From: Hippophae tibetana
Lineage: Eukaryota > Streptophyta > Magnoliopsida > Rosales > Elaeagnaceae
Reading direction: 5' to 3'
Length of the DNA: 64,000 nt
NCBI GenBank assembly: GCA_037013495.1
Contig: CM072806.1
Location: forward strand, 2,666,001 to 2,730,000
In this document: one piece after another, positions 37,451 to 49,599 of the stretch
How the letters are laid out: each line of letters begins with the position of its first letter
Position numbering within the stretch: the stretch's first letter is position 1
The notes under the pieces: model-generated
Seen by the model: only the letters and a program-made list of their open reading frames with translations
Databases searched by the model: none
What the model was told of the DNA's origin: nothing
Translations under genes and position numbers: made by a program

Positions 37451-40053
37451 AAATATTTTCTTTAATATAATTGATGAATAAATATATTTATTTATACAAC
37501 TAATTCTCTAATTATTTATGTTGGTAAATTATATCAATATATATCTAAATAATATCGTGTAAAATATTATTTAGATATGATTTTCTGTATGAATATAATA
37601 TTAATATAACAAATCATATCTAAATAATAAATAGTGATAAATAATAATAAATATTATAGATAATATAGGATTTGGTAGAAGTTTTTTGTTATATATAATT
37701 ATATGTATTCTATTATATTTATTAATAATATAATAATTGAGATAGAATATGTTAGGTTATGGAGATCGAAGAAGCAAAGATATAAATCCATAGATGGGCA
37801 TTGTTATGAGTACATGAGGTAAGGTGGTATGATTAAGACAAAGAAATCTTTTCTTTGCTATGCAAGCAATTAGGTATCTCTCCTTTCCATTATTTTGTCT
37901 TTTTTTTTCATACCTTTAATTTACTTTTAAAAAGTCATCTTATTTCAACTTAAAATTTATATCACAAAATTTAAGTGATTAAAACTTCTTAACTTAATTA
38001 AATTTTATCATTTTTTTTCTTTTCAAATCTCATCTCGATTTAAGATGAAAATAATTAGTTTTGAGTAATTTTATATAATCTTAATGAATATCAATATCAT
38101 AGACGTAAATATATAATTAAATTCTATTATATATATATATAATATTGCGATCTATTTTGAATATTTTTTTGCTTTTTCATTTTTGTTTTCCTTCGGTCAA
38201 AGTCATAGTTCCTGTTATCATAATTGGGACATAACTTGCTACAAGAAAATTTCTAATCATGGGCTTCAAATGACCACCCTTAGTAATTACCAATCATGTT
38301 TTTGAAGCCCCTTTGACACCTTTCAATATTGCAATATGAGCTTTTTCTTATTTTGAACAATAAATAAATAAATAAATAAATAAAAGAAAGCAAGAAAATT
38401 GCAATACAAGCTGGTCTTAGCTTACTCATGTATTTAGTCAAAAGAACTTTTCCTTTTCTTCAATTGGTCAACCAAAATTTTGCAGAAAAGAACTAGCCTC
38501 ATGATGATCAATTCATATCTGTTTGTGCCCCTTTAATTTGTACAGAAATAATACACTAAGATTCGATTAAAAAAATCATTAATTTATTATATAATTTTAT
38601 AATAATATCTTCAAAAAAATTGATTCGATATTCTTATAATTAAAAGATAAATATCATCTTAATTATTATTTTACAAATAAAATTGATGCGTTTAATTTAA
38701 TTGTTTAAGCATTTGATGGTAACATTCAACTCAGGCTTTAAATTGCAATTTTGGAATTGCAAGTATATTGTATATAAATCATGCATGTATAATTTGTTCA
38801 TGATTAATTATACAGTTTTAAATAATTGGTATATATTGTTTTACAAATACATCATGTGTATTATAAACTATCTGTATATAGTGAAAAACATCTGATTAAT
38901 TGCTTCATTTTTTTAATTTTTTTTTTAAAACTTCAATTCCAGGGTCAAATAGGTAATTTTGCGTTGTTTCACATAATATTACATTATTATTTCTTTTAAT
39001 TCTTTTGGTTTCCTTTGGCAACATCTCCTTAATAGTTAAAATAAATTAAAATGAGATTATGAAAATCAATAGTAATTATTATCTTGCTGCCGGACAACTA
39101 ATTGGTTAGATATGTATAGAGAAAAATTCTATTTATTGTTTAATTTAATTATAACTTAAAAAATAAATTTTATTATTATACCAATTATAATTGTATTATA
39201 ATTGATAGTATAAAAAAATACTTTAAATATATAAGGTGAAAAATACTTGAAACCATTAGTATACTACTACAATATTATCTATATGTCTTAGAGTTTTGTG
39301 TATTTTAACAATAGAAAATTCTTCATATCATTTTCATCCCACCCAGTTAATAACAAAATTCATATTTATAAATTTAACACTTAGTGAGATTTGCGTTATA
39401 ATGAATATTACTATTTTAACGAAATATAATTAATAATCAAATTTATATATATGCATTAACGATGTTACTGCTTGTAAGTGTATATAAAATGAGTATTTTT
39501 TATATAATAAATTATGATATAATTATAATTTATATTACAGTTAATTATTTATTAAAATATTAAAAAAAATATTTTAATTTATAATTAATTATAAATATAT
39601 TTTTAATATTTACTTACTCATCGAAGGTTGTTACTTCAGTCATAATTAGCAAAGCTGTCTAAAAATAATTAGGATCTTCTTCCTTTATCAACATTTTGTT
39701 TGAGGCTATAAGCAAACATTGCTTGTTAATTACTTTTTATCAGAATCTGAAACAAAAAGAATTTAGTCACATCCATTTTGCTAATAATGGGACAACAGCT
39801 TTTCTAGCCCAGTAAAAAGTCCATAAATATGAAATTAGTAGCCCAACTTGCAACCATTACTATTTAAAAAACAAAAATTGATATATATGTTAATTAATAT
39901 CTTAATTATTAATTAACCATCGTTGGTAGTTAAATTAGTATGGTATTTAAAGTTATAGAATTAAAAAATATTAAATATATGTGTATAAAATTTGGTTTTA
40001 ATATTAAAATAAAAATATATTATTTATTAATTATTAAAGATAAAATTACCTAA

Positions 40054-40056
<3 letters not shown>

Positions 40057-40095
<39 letters not shown>
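40057..40095 (+). repeat. (AT)n microsatellite
   Basis: About 19 consecutive AT dinucleotides in an already AT-rich background. Confidence 0.9.
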
Positions 40096-40098
<3 letters not shown>

Positions 40099-42289
40099 AA
40101 TATATATAGTAATAAAATATGATTTGAGTTTCAAAATAGGAATTTTATTTCTTTTAAGTTTGATAAAAAATTAATGATTATATATATATATATAAAGAAG
40201 AGTCGGTGATTTTTTAATTTTTTGATAATTTTTATCTTTTATACTTTTTATTTATTTGATATTTTTTATTTATAAATTTTAATAGATAATCGGTGAAAGT
40301 GTATAATTTTATATTTAGTTTACTTTGATAATTTTATACATAAATGAGAGTTTGTAGATTTTTATTTATTCGATATATTTTACTTGAGAATTTTTATTTT
40401 GTCTACTTTCAACTTATTGGCATATTTTATTTGTAAATTTATATATTTTTGTTAGATAATTACTAAAAGTGTATTTATTTCATATTTTTACTTTGATAAT
40501 TTTATTTATTTTAATGTAAATAATGCTTTTCAACTAATAAATGCTTGTTTTCTATTAATATTTTTTCAAATAATAAAAAAGCCTTTATATACGTTTATTA
40601 TTTTTTTAAGAAAATCACAAAACTTTATATATTATTATTTATATAATTACTCATATATATTTTAGCACTTATAATTTTTATTTGACATATTTATACATTA
40701 TTTTTTTGATTGATTTAATGTGATTCAATTTGTGTAAGATTCACTCTTTCTTTTGCTTCAACCACATATTCAAATTGCATCAAGTATCAAATAATTAAAA
40801 AAAAACTAATATAATATCTTTAATTTAAAAAATTGATATATTTATAAAATAATAAATTGATAAAAATTAAAAAAATTAGATACAATTTTGATTAAATTAT
40901 TAAATTAATTTTGGAGATAAGTTTAAACAAGCATAGACGATCATATGATAATTTAATTTATCTTTTATTAATTATCTTGAATGTAAATCTAAGTTAATAA
41001 TTTGATTGGACAAATTAAAAAAGATAATGGATTAAATTGATGAAATTAAAATAATATAATATTAAATTAATTATTTAAAAAAATTATTAAATTGATAAAT
41101 ATTTAATATATCAAGATAAAAAAGGAAAAGTTATCTAAAAAATATTACATATTAAAATACTTTATCCTAATATATTTAATCTATATATTGCTAATTAGTA
41201 TATTAAATTTATCAATTTTTATTAATAACTTTCATCCCTTTTTATTTTATTTTTTATCATTATGAAAGTTGTGGAAACATGTAATGGAACAAGTAAGTTC
41301 CACGTGATAAAAACTAATTGTCTTAAAATTACAAGTTTATGCTATCTAATTTATAAATAGAATATTTTTTTATACTATAAATTGTGGTATAATTATAACT
41401 AATATAACATATGATTATTAATTAAAATAATTTTTTTAAAATAATTAATTGTCATATTAATAATGATAATATTACAATTTTATAGTAAATAAATTTTATG
41501 TTATGAATAAGTTGTATGTTTTACCCATAAACTTAAAATGCATAGTTTTGGACCTAAATTTTATTTGATATTGTAGAAGTTTTTGACCTATATGACATTA
41601 ATATTGTAATTTTAAATAATTTTTCTAAATTAACAAATTCTTACCCTAATACGCACAATTTTGACCTATACTCCTAAATAAAATTACCAGATTATCCTAA
41701 CACCTATATCTGCCCATTACCAAACTAAAAAGTATCACTGATCACCTAAGAATATTACTGTAGTAACCCAACCTCAATCGAACCAAGCTACAAACATAAA
41801 GCCCTAATCATCGAGCAAGATCACATTGCTTCAACAATTAAACATATCACAACCATTAACAAACAAGAATTTGTTTAGTCAAGCATGATAAACCAGACGA
41901 ACACGATAAACCATACGATTTAGATAAAAAATTCAAAAGTTTTGAGAAATAAAATGATACAAAGAAGACAAGTTTTTCAAAAACAAGATGGTAACTTAAA
42001 TCTAAGAGTTTTCGATAAGATTTAACAGTTTTTCTATAAATCTGAGAAACAAGATTGAGTTTTACGATATATGAACTAAATGAACTCAAATACAAGAAAA
42101 AAAGTAGACTATCATCCTGAAAACACAATTCATCATATATCATATTGTCATATACTTTGATGTTATTATTTTTGTTAAAATTAGTAAGTTGTATTAATTA
42201 CCTTATAATCTCTTTTATTTTATATTTATCAAAAATGCTATATTAGTTTTATTTAATAATCATTTATCTATTAGTTCCCATAGATATTG

Positions 42290-42600
42290 AAGATTTTAAA
42301 TTTAACAATTTAGTTTTAAAATTTTTAAAATTTCATACATAGATCTTCAAACTTTTAAATCTTATAATTTTGTCTTCAAACTTTTAAATCCTGTAATTTA
42401 ATCCTAAAATTTTAAAAATTCATTAATGGATCTTAACTTGATAATTAAAATACAAATTTTACATCAAAATTTTAGAATTTATATGTAAAATTTTAAAAAT
42501 TTAAGAACTAAATTTTAAAAGTTTGAAAACTTAAATATGAAGTTTTAAAAGTTTGAAAATTTAGTTAAAATTTAATAACTAATAATATAGTTTATACTTC
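42290..42600. repeat. MITE-like region with inverted short repeats
   Basis: The word TTCAAACTTTTAAAT occurs twice at about 42346-42389. Its reverse complement (TTTTAAAAGTTTGAAAA) occurs twice at about 42513-42560. The whole stretch can fold back on itself imperfectly. It lies just beyond the EDS1 stop codon. Confidence 0.5.
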
Positions 42601-42862
42601 TTTGTTTTTTTAAAAATCAAAATGTTGTCACCATTCTATATATGACTCTGATATTTATTATATAACAATGCAATGTTTATTTTTCATACAATCAAAACAA
42701 CAACAAAAATTACCATACAAACACAAAACAGATTGAAACCTTATTCTCCATCTAAAATGAAACAAATTCTTATTTGATTACACAAACAACAGCTATTAAC
42801 GCAAGACAACAGAAATATAACATTTGGAAGAGATCATGATCCAAATTTCAAAGTTCTCAATC

Positions 42863-45800
42863 TCAACCATTAATCTTTGTCTTAATGCTATGAGATTGCA
42901 ATTCTTGAGGAAGTGATTTCCACCACTTAACAAAAGTGGACTGTTCAAAGAAAACATCTTCTCCTATATCTTTCTGATTATACCATTTTTCAACTTGTAC
43001 TTGTAACTTCTTTGCTCTCTCTATTAAGTCATTTGAAATTGGATTTTTTCTTGAAAGATCTTCAACCTCTGCCCAAAAACAGGACTCCCCACATGACCCT
43101 TTCTCCATCATTTTCTTATGCTCCAACCATTTTTGTGGGAATCTATAACGGCCCGGCCTACCTCCTCTATCCATGTAAGCCTTACCACCTGCATCTCTTG
43201 AATGTCTATAGTAGTTGGCTACATCAAGAGGCTCAGTAAGCCGGCGAAAACGTGTTCCAAGCCTAATCCATTCTTCTTCTCCTTCAAATTCATCGGGAAG
43301 TTCATACTTTCTTATCATGTCCATTATGTCATCCCATATAGCTGCTAATTCTAGCCTCTTTATATTAGCTTTATAGTCTTCTTGATTCTTTTGAAGTTTG
43401 AAGGAATCATAATACCCTACTTTGTGAGCCTCACACTTGATCTTATAGTTTTCTACTTCATTCAAAAGTTGCTCAATTTTCGGCTTCTTTATTTCCATTT
43501 TTGCTTGGTTTCTCATTTTTTGCTTATCTTCCTCTATAGTAGCTAGAAGACATAGTTTACCCCTTGAACTCTGCGATTCACATAAAATTGTTTAAGAAAT
43601 TCCAATCTCAACATTTCATTAATGTTTTGTTCATTCTAACATTATTTTTTTAATTCAAAACATTTCTAACAACTCATTAATAGACAATAGAGAAGGAAAG
43701 AAAACAGAAATTTATAAAATGTAAAGGGCACCACCCATCCCTTATGACTAGTGGTATCCTTTAATCCCTTACTTCCTAAGTGGAACAATTTAACCCATTT
43801 CTTTTCAAGGTGAAAGCATTTCGTCCCTTTCTTTCTTAAGGTCTATTTCTTGTGAACAAGCTAGGTCACATAAATCCTATATTTAACCATTGATAAAAAA
43901 CCAAATCTACAAAATCTAAGAATTACACTTAAAAATGAGCTTCAATGTATTATTCATGTCACTAAAGTGAGCTTTTAGCATTAGGTTGGATTCTTATTTG
44001 TTAGACCACAAAGTGAATCACACTCTTAAAATTACTAGAATTTCAATCTAGAAGAAGCATTACTAAAATAGTAAAAAAAATAAAAAAAAAATAAAACCTT
44101 TTTTTCAATTATCTTGCAATTAATTGAATAAATATGTTAAATATATCTCATCTTAGTGTAAATACATTCAAATTATTGAATTTGTAATAATAAGTTTGTA
44201 AGTAGTAAAAACTTCAAATTTAAAAACCTAAGGCGTATAGTTCCATTTTATTCATAGATTTGTTTATAATTCTATAAATATTACACCTTTAAATTTCCTT
44301 ATCAAAAACTAAGAAAAGAAACATGCCCCTCCTAGTCATGTTATATATCCGCCCCTGCCCACATGGGAACCTTTTTTTCCTCAAATTTTTGGTCAATGTT
44401 AATATAGGATTTATGTGTTTGAACAAGAAAAGGACTAAAGTGCTTCTTTGGCCACAAGTAAGGGACTAGTAACTGTAAAATGATTTATCGACAAAATTAG
44501 ATTAGAAAGTGGTACACGTACCAAACCAAGTTCATTCAAAGCCTCATCTATCTTGTGAACTATTTCTCTATCTTCTCCTCCAATATTAGATGAGAATGGA
44601 AGCTCATATATTTGCAGCTTTGAGCTACCCTGCAGTTTACTCTCATATACAAAATGATCTTTCAAGGTTCTGATAATAATGTCTTGTTCTTTACTTGGTA
44701 ACTGACATGAATAGAACAAGATTTGCAAAACAGCATTTGGATTGCTGCTTAAACTAACCAGCCTCCCACTATCAGTATAAAATAAATATGTCCCAAAAGG
44801 TCTATAAGGGCTTAACTCAATCAATCCTGATAAAGTTCCCAACAAAAGATTTCCACTATCCATCACAGTGTAAGCAACATGACTAGCAACAGTTGATGCA
44901 TTCCTCATAACAAAATCATAAAATTCGAAAGCATCAGTTTCGGTTATTGAAGAAGATTGTTCACCAGTTGATGTGGATTTGAAGAAATCAAAGACTGACT
45001 TAAATTGTTTTTCAATAGAGGAAATTGGTGCAAGCAAAATCCTAGGCACAATATCATACTTCATCACAACATTTATGAAGTAACCAGACCACTTCTCTCG
45101 TTTAAGAGCATGAGAAAATATGTGATTACCAATAAGTGGACAACCAAATGTGAGACAATGTGGTGGGATTTTATTTTCTTTCTTCGCATAGTTTTCCAAG
45201 TACCAAATTGTAGCAAGCTGAGCAATTGAACCACCAATTGATTTACCTGTAAATATAATTTCCTTATTGTTTTTCACAGCTTTATCTACCTGGAAAAAAG
45301 AACAATCAATATTAGAATTAAAAATAAATTACTTGCAAAATATTTAAAAACTTCATTCTAAAAAACGTTGTTTTTGGTAATACATATTTTTTTATTTTTT
45401 TTGAAAAAAAGAAAAGAAAATCGTATGTCTTTAGTATTTTAACAATATTCACCAAAGAAGCAAGCAACATAATCAAAATATTCACTCCTGCTTCTTCTTC
45501 TTCTTCTTTTTTATTTTTATTTTTTTTACCTTATTAAAGACGAAAATTTATTAATTAATTTTGTCATATTTGACGGTACAAGCCAATTAAAAGGGAGAAT
45601 AAAAATAAATAAGAGATATAATAAAGAAAAAATGTGTATCTTACACTAAAAGACCAACTAATAATAATTCCTCAATAAATATAGAGTACATATATTTTTT
45701 TTTCTAACAATCAATTATTGTTGAGTTAAAAAATTACAACTCAACTTTAAATTGTTATAACGCTAACGCTTAACTTTTGTTGTTAATGCTCCCGTTAGTT

Positions 45801-46438
45801 AACTAACACCTAAAATTCGATTCTAAAAGATAAAAAAAGATAAAAATAATTTTGATATATACTGTGATTTTCTTACCATAATCGTTGACCATAGTTGCAG
45901 AGGGATAACATGAAACGGACGGACGTTAAATGATTAACGGAGTGATCAGAGTTTTTGTTATCATTTGGGTTTTACCGTTGATAGCTATAGACTTTAGTGA
46001 AAATTACATTCTAATGATTGAGAAAGAGATTAACAATTATTCCTAATCAGTGTACTGGCAGAGTCTGTCAATGTATTAATTGCAAGTTTTGCAGCTAAAT
46101 CCATTAGTTAAGAATATGGTTAGACCTAATTTGCAGAGAAAAATTATGCATACCTTAGTTTTGAGTTGCGAATTCTGCAGTATTGATTTAAACAAGTCGA
46201 AAATTGGTCGATTAACTTTAGCTACCTCATCATTACCCACGTTTTTCATTGAAGGAAATAGTTTTTCGTCGATGATTGTTGAGTCAAAGAAGCAATCTGT
46301 AGTAGACCAAGAACATCGAAAACCTAAAATAAAAACTCGTGAAGAGCAACTAGTATTCTCTACAAACCATTCATTAGATTTACAAGCTTTCATAGCCACA
46401 GGAAGAGCTTTCTTAATCAACTCTTCTATTTCCCCCAT
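42863..46438 (-). CDS. EDS1: EDS1, lipase-like immune regulator (586 aa, complete)
   Basis: Three exons on the minus strand, 46438-46154, 45289-44522 and 43570-42863, join in phase 0 to give 586 residues, close to the family's ~600. The N-terminal alpha/beta-hydrolase domain shows the nucleophile elbow FTGKSIGG (Ser112), Asp174 in KYDIVPRI and His307 in LKDHF, plus the family stretch ELSPYRPFGTYLF. The C-terminal EP domain carries CEAHKVGYYDSFK, YELPDEFEGEEEWI, EPLDVANYYRH, SCFWAEVEDL and FVKWWKSLP. EDS1 pairs with PAD4 or SAG101 through both domains. The EP cavity binds nucleotide signals made by TIR receptors and passes them to helper NLRs, in cytoplasm and nucleus. The Ser-Asp-His triad is present, as in Arabidopsis EDS1, where catalysis is not needed for immunity. 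Intron 1 is 864 bases and contains a CTT repeat. Confidence 0.95.
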
Positions 46439-46538
46439 GAGTGAGTTGTTCTTCTCTGTTTCTGTTATTTTCTTGTGTTTGTGACTTTTGTGTATTTGAT
46501 GTTCAAGCTTGTAAGCCTTTAAGGCTTTGCCTTTGATT

Positions 46539-46546
46539 TTTATATA
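46539..46546 (-). promoter_or_regulatory. Putative TATA box of EDS1
   Basis: TATATAAA on the minus strand lies about 100 bases before the EDS1 start codon, a good position for a core promoter. Confidence 0.55.
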
Positions 46547-46559
46547 TTCTTTGCTTCAC

Positions 46560-48780
46560 CTATTATTGCATCTTAGAAAAAGAATCAATTAACATATTTT
46601 TTTTTTTTGTTTTGTGTGTTAATTTGTATATCAACATTAGTTAATAATACGTGGATTACATTTTATATAATAAAGTTAATATTTTTATTTATCATGTATT
46701 TATGATATATATAATAATACATTAAAAATGATTAGAGCAGAATCGAACCCTTTAGAAAAATGCCCTCCTTTTTTATTGATTTTATTCTTAATTTTTATAA
46801 AAATAAAATCAAAAGATTACTTAATTTTATTACAGTATATACCCATTGTATAAGAATGAAGTTGACTTCATTGACTTTGATAAACTTTATAGTCATCTCT
46901 ATTTTTTAAAGGGTTATTCGAAACTTCTGAACATGTCTCTTTCTTTTAATACGAAATTCATATAGAATTTTATGTATCTGTTTTTAATTGGTATACAATA
47001 TTTCTTAATTGGTTAAGCGAGTGAGTTTCTTAGCATTTACTAGACACTTACATGTATTGATTTTTAAATACTTAAAAGAAGTCTTGTTTTATAACGCGTC
47101 TCAAGTTACCGTTCCATAAAAAGAAAAGAAAAAAAAAATGTTCAAAATGTTTGAATTATTATTGTGTTATATTCTTAGAAATTGGAAAGTAGTTTCTATT
47201 ATGGGTATGAATTTTTGCAGGATAAAAATCCTCCCTTTGTTTAAGCGTTAGGTGTTATTTAATTTATATGTTTTTAACTGATTTTATTTATTTTATTATT
47301 AAAAAATTATTTAATTGTTTTAATTATTAAAAAAATATTAATAAAAGATAAATTTGAATTTAAAATCTTAAATTAATCATACGAGAAAAATATACATTCA
47401 TGAAAATTAATAGTATAAAATCAAATTTAATTATTAAAAAGAAACAAAAATAGAGTGAGTTAAGTTTGTTCAAATGTGAAAAAAACACATAAAATTATGA
47501 AAATATCTCTTTAATAAATCCTAAAATTTGTTAAAATGATACAAATATTAAAATATTGATGCATAAGTAACATTTATCTTTTTATAATATATTTTTTTAT
47601 GATTAAAAATATTAAATGATAAAACGATATTAAATTCATAAACAAAATGATTAAAACAATACCTCGTTTTTTGCAACAAAAAAAATTGCATAAAATGTGA
47701 TAAAATATAACTAATGTTCCTTTTTTAAAATTAAAAAAGTATATATTTGTTTTTTTAAGATATATAGGTAATGTATTTTTTAAAACTATTGCACTTTAAT
47801 CTCATAATTTTAATTAAATATATACTTAAAGTATCTATTTTTATGATAAATAATTATTAAAATGTTATATTTTTTTTAAAAATGAATTATTTATGTGTTC
47901 ATTATGAAAATTAACTGATCAAAATATTTAAATAACATGAACAAAATGATTTTTATGATAATTTTTCTTTTGTTCAAATAAGCCTATTTTAATAAAATGG
48001 GAGTTTAAAAGTTTTTTTTTTTTGAAAATGGGAGACTTAAATGTCATTTTAACAAAAAAACACTTTTTTTAAAAAATAAGACCGATAATAAGAGGTAATG
48101 ATTTATACGAGTTAGACCAATTCGAATGGTTCGAATAAATTCAGCTTAAATTAATCAAACTCTAATTTAATTTAATTTTAGTTTGAGTTAATAAAAATAA
48201 AATCAAACCTAAAAAACACTAACTAGCTCAAATTGATCTAAATTAATGTGAATTATTAATTATATATATTTTGATTTATTGGTTTTTTTTAAATTAAAAA
48301 AAGATATTTAATAATTAAAATTAATTAACTCAAATAACTTTACTTTAAATATCTTTTATTTTTAGTATTATAAGTATTTGATCATCAAAATATTAAAATT
48401 TGTATTAATAAGTAATAAAGTAAGGGAAAAGATGTTGAGTTTAAATGTAATATATTGAGTTAGAGAAGTTTTGACATGTCATAAAAAATATTTTATAAAA
48501 AAAGAATAAGATAAACATATATTGGTAGAATAAACATTTTATTATAATTTTAACTGATTTAAAATATTTATAATTAGTGAGATGTCTCCAACTAAAATTA
48601 GAGATTTTTTTTAGAATTAAAAAAAAAACTATAGGTATTAGATTAGCCCACATTGCTAGATCTGTGTAGTGTGAGTTCACATAAGAAGAATATGGGCTGA
48701 TTTAGCAACTCGAAATTTTCTCTCTATTCGGATCTCGTAAAAATTTGCCGCAGGAACTTGCCTATTCCTTCTTTGATATT
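46560..48780. other. Divergent intergenic region between EDS1 and PIG-L
   Basis: AT-rich DNA with no coding signal between two divergently transcribed genes. Near its right end are AGCCCACA (about 48645) and ATGGGCTG (about 48690), which resemble site II / TCP-type promoter words often found in housekeeping genes and may serve PIG-L. Confidence 0.5.
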
Positions 48781-48857
48781 TCTCTCCTTGGAAGTAGAAA
48801 TTGAGGGACACCCAACTCCAAGACTCTCATATTCTCAGCTGAGCACGAAGAAGAAAA

Positions 48858-49592
48858 ATGTTTCAGAGGACCTGTTATGAGAAAATTGCCGGTGAGTTGA
48901 TGGGCATACGAAAGAAATTTTTTAGGCCATGCGACTTTTTCTAGATAGGATGCATATTTTATAAATTCATTATTTAATGTCTTGGAAATATTAATGGGTT
49001 ATAGAGGAGATTTGCCTTTTTAAATTTCTAATTTGAAATTGTTAATTAGAACCCCAATTTTTGTATCTAAATATGAATCAGCATTTCGATTTCATTTCGG
49101 TGGCAGGGAGATTATTTGATGATTAAAAATTGGAACAAATGTCACCACGGTCCACTCATTTTTATGTTTATCTTCATTATTTTTTTCTATTTTAAAAATT
49201 TTTTATTTTGAAAAATTGTTTTAAGTTTTTAACAATTATTCATGTTAAAATTTTCTTTATCAAATGTAGTTGAAAAAAATGCCTATTTGAACCAAGTTCA
49301 CTACTTTCTTCTTACGCGATCATCTTTATAAAACAAGTTAACAAGTGGACTAAATTGATCACAAAAATAACTAGTGTATCCAAGTATTCCAGCTGCAAAA
49401 GCTACTGGATCACCCGCTCAATTATTATTATTATTATTATTTTTATTACTGATTTTAGTTGTTTGGAATCTTCAATTGTGGTCTTATAAACAAAAAAATA
49501 ACTTATTAAAAAAAGAATCTTCAGTTGTAGTTTGACCCTCTTTGATTTGATGATATGGTGTCGCAGATTATGAGTTCATTGGTTGCACGTGA
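48858..49592 (+). other. Upstream ORF (19 codons) in the spliced PIG-L 5' UTR
   Basis: A 5' UTR intron is inferred from CCG/gtgagt (donor after 48891) and tcgcag/ATTATG (acceptor before 49567). The ATG at 48858 then reads through the junction and stops at TGA 49590-49592, seven bases before the main ATG. The predicted peptide is MFQRTCYEKIADYEFIGCT. Such a uORF could reduce translation of the main frame. It depends on the inferred splice. Confidence 0.45.
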
Positions 49593-49599
49593 ATTCTAA

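Larger units (their letters stand above)
37451..42862. other. Gene-free AT-rich region downstream of EDS1
   Basis: No coding signal is supported. It holds (AAAT)n near 38360-38385, (AT)n at 40057-40095 and 40179-40193, and the inverted-repeat-like stretch listed separately. Confidence 0.6.

Noticed and set aside
41856..42143. 95-codon minus-strand open frame
   Set aside because: Low-complexity Ser/Leu/Phe composition from AT-rich sequence, no recognisable motif and no link to the EDS1 exons.
46730..46770. tRNA-like T-loop word (AATCGAACCC)
   Set aside because: No acceptor stem, D-arm or anticodon arm can be built around it.
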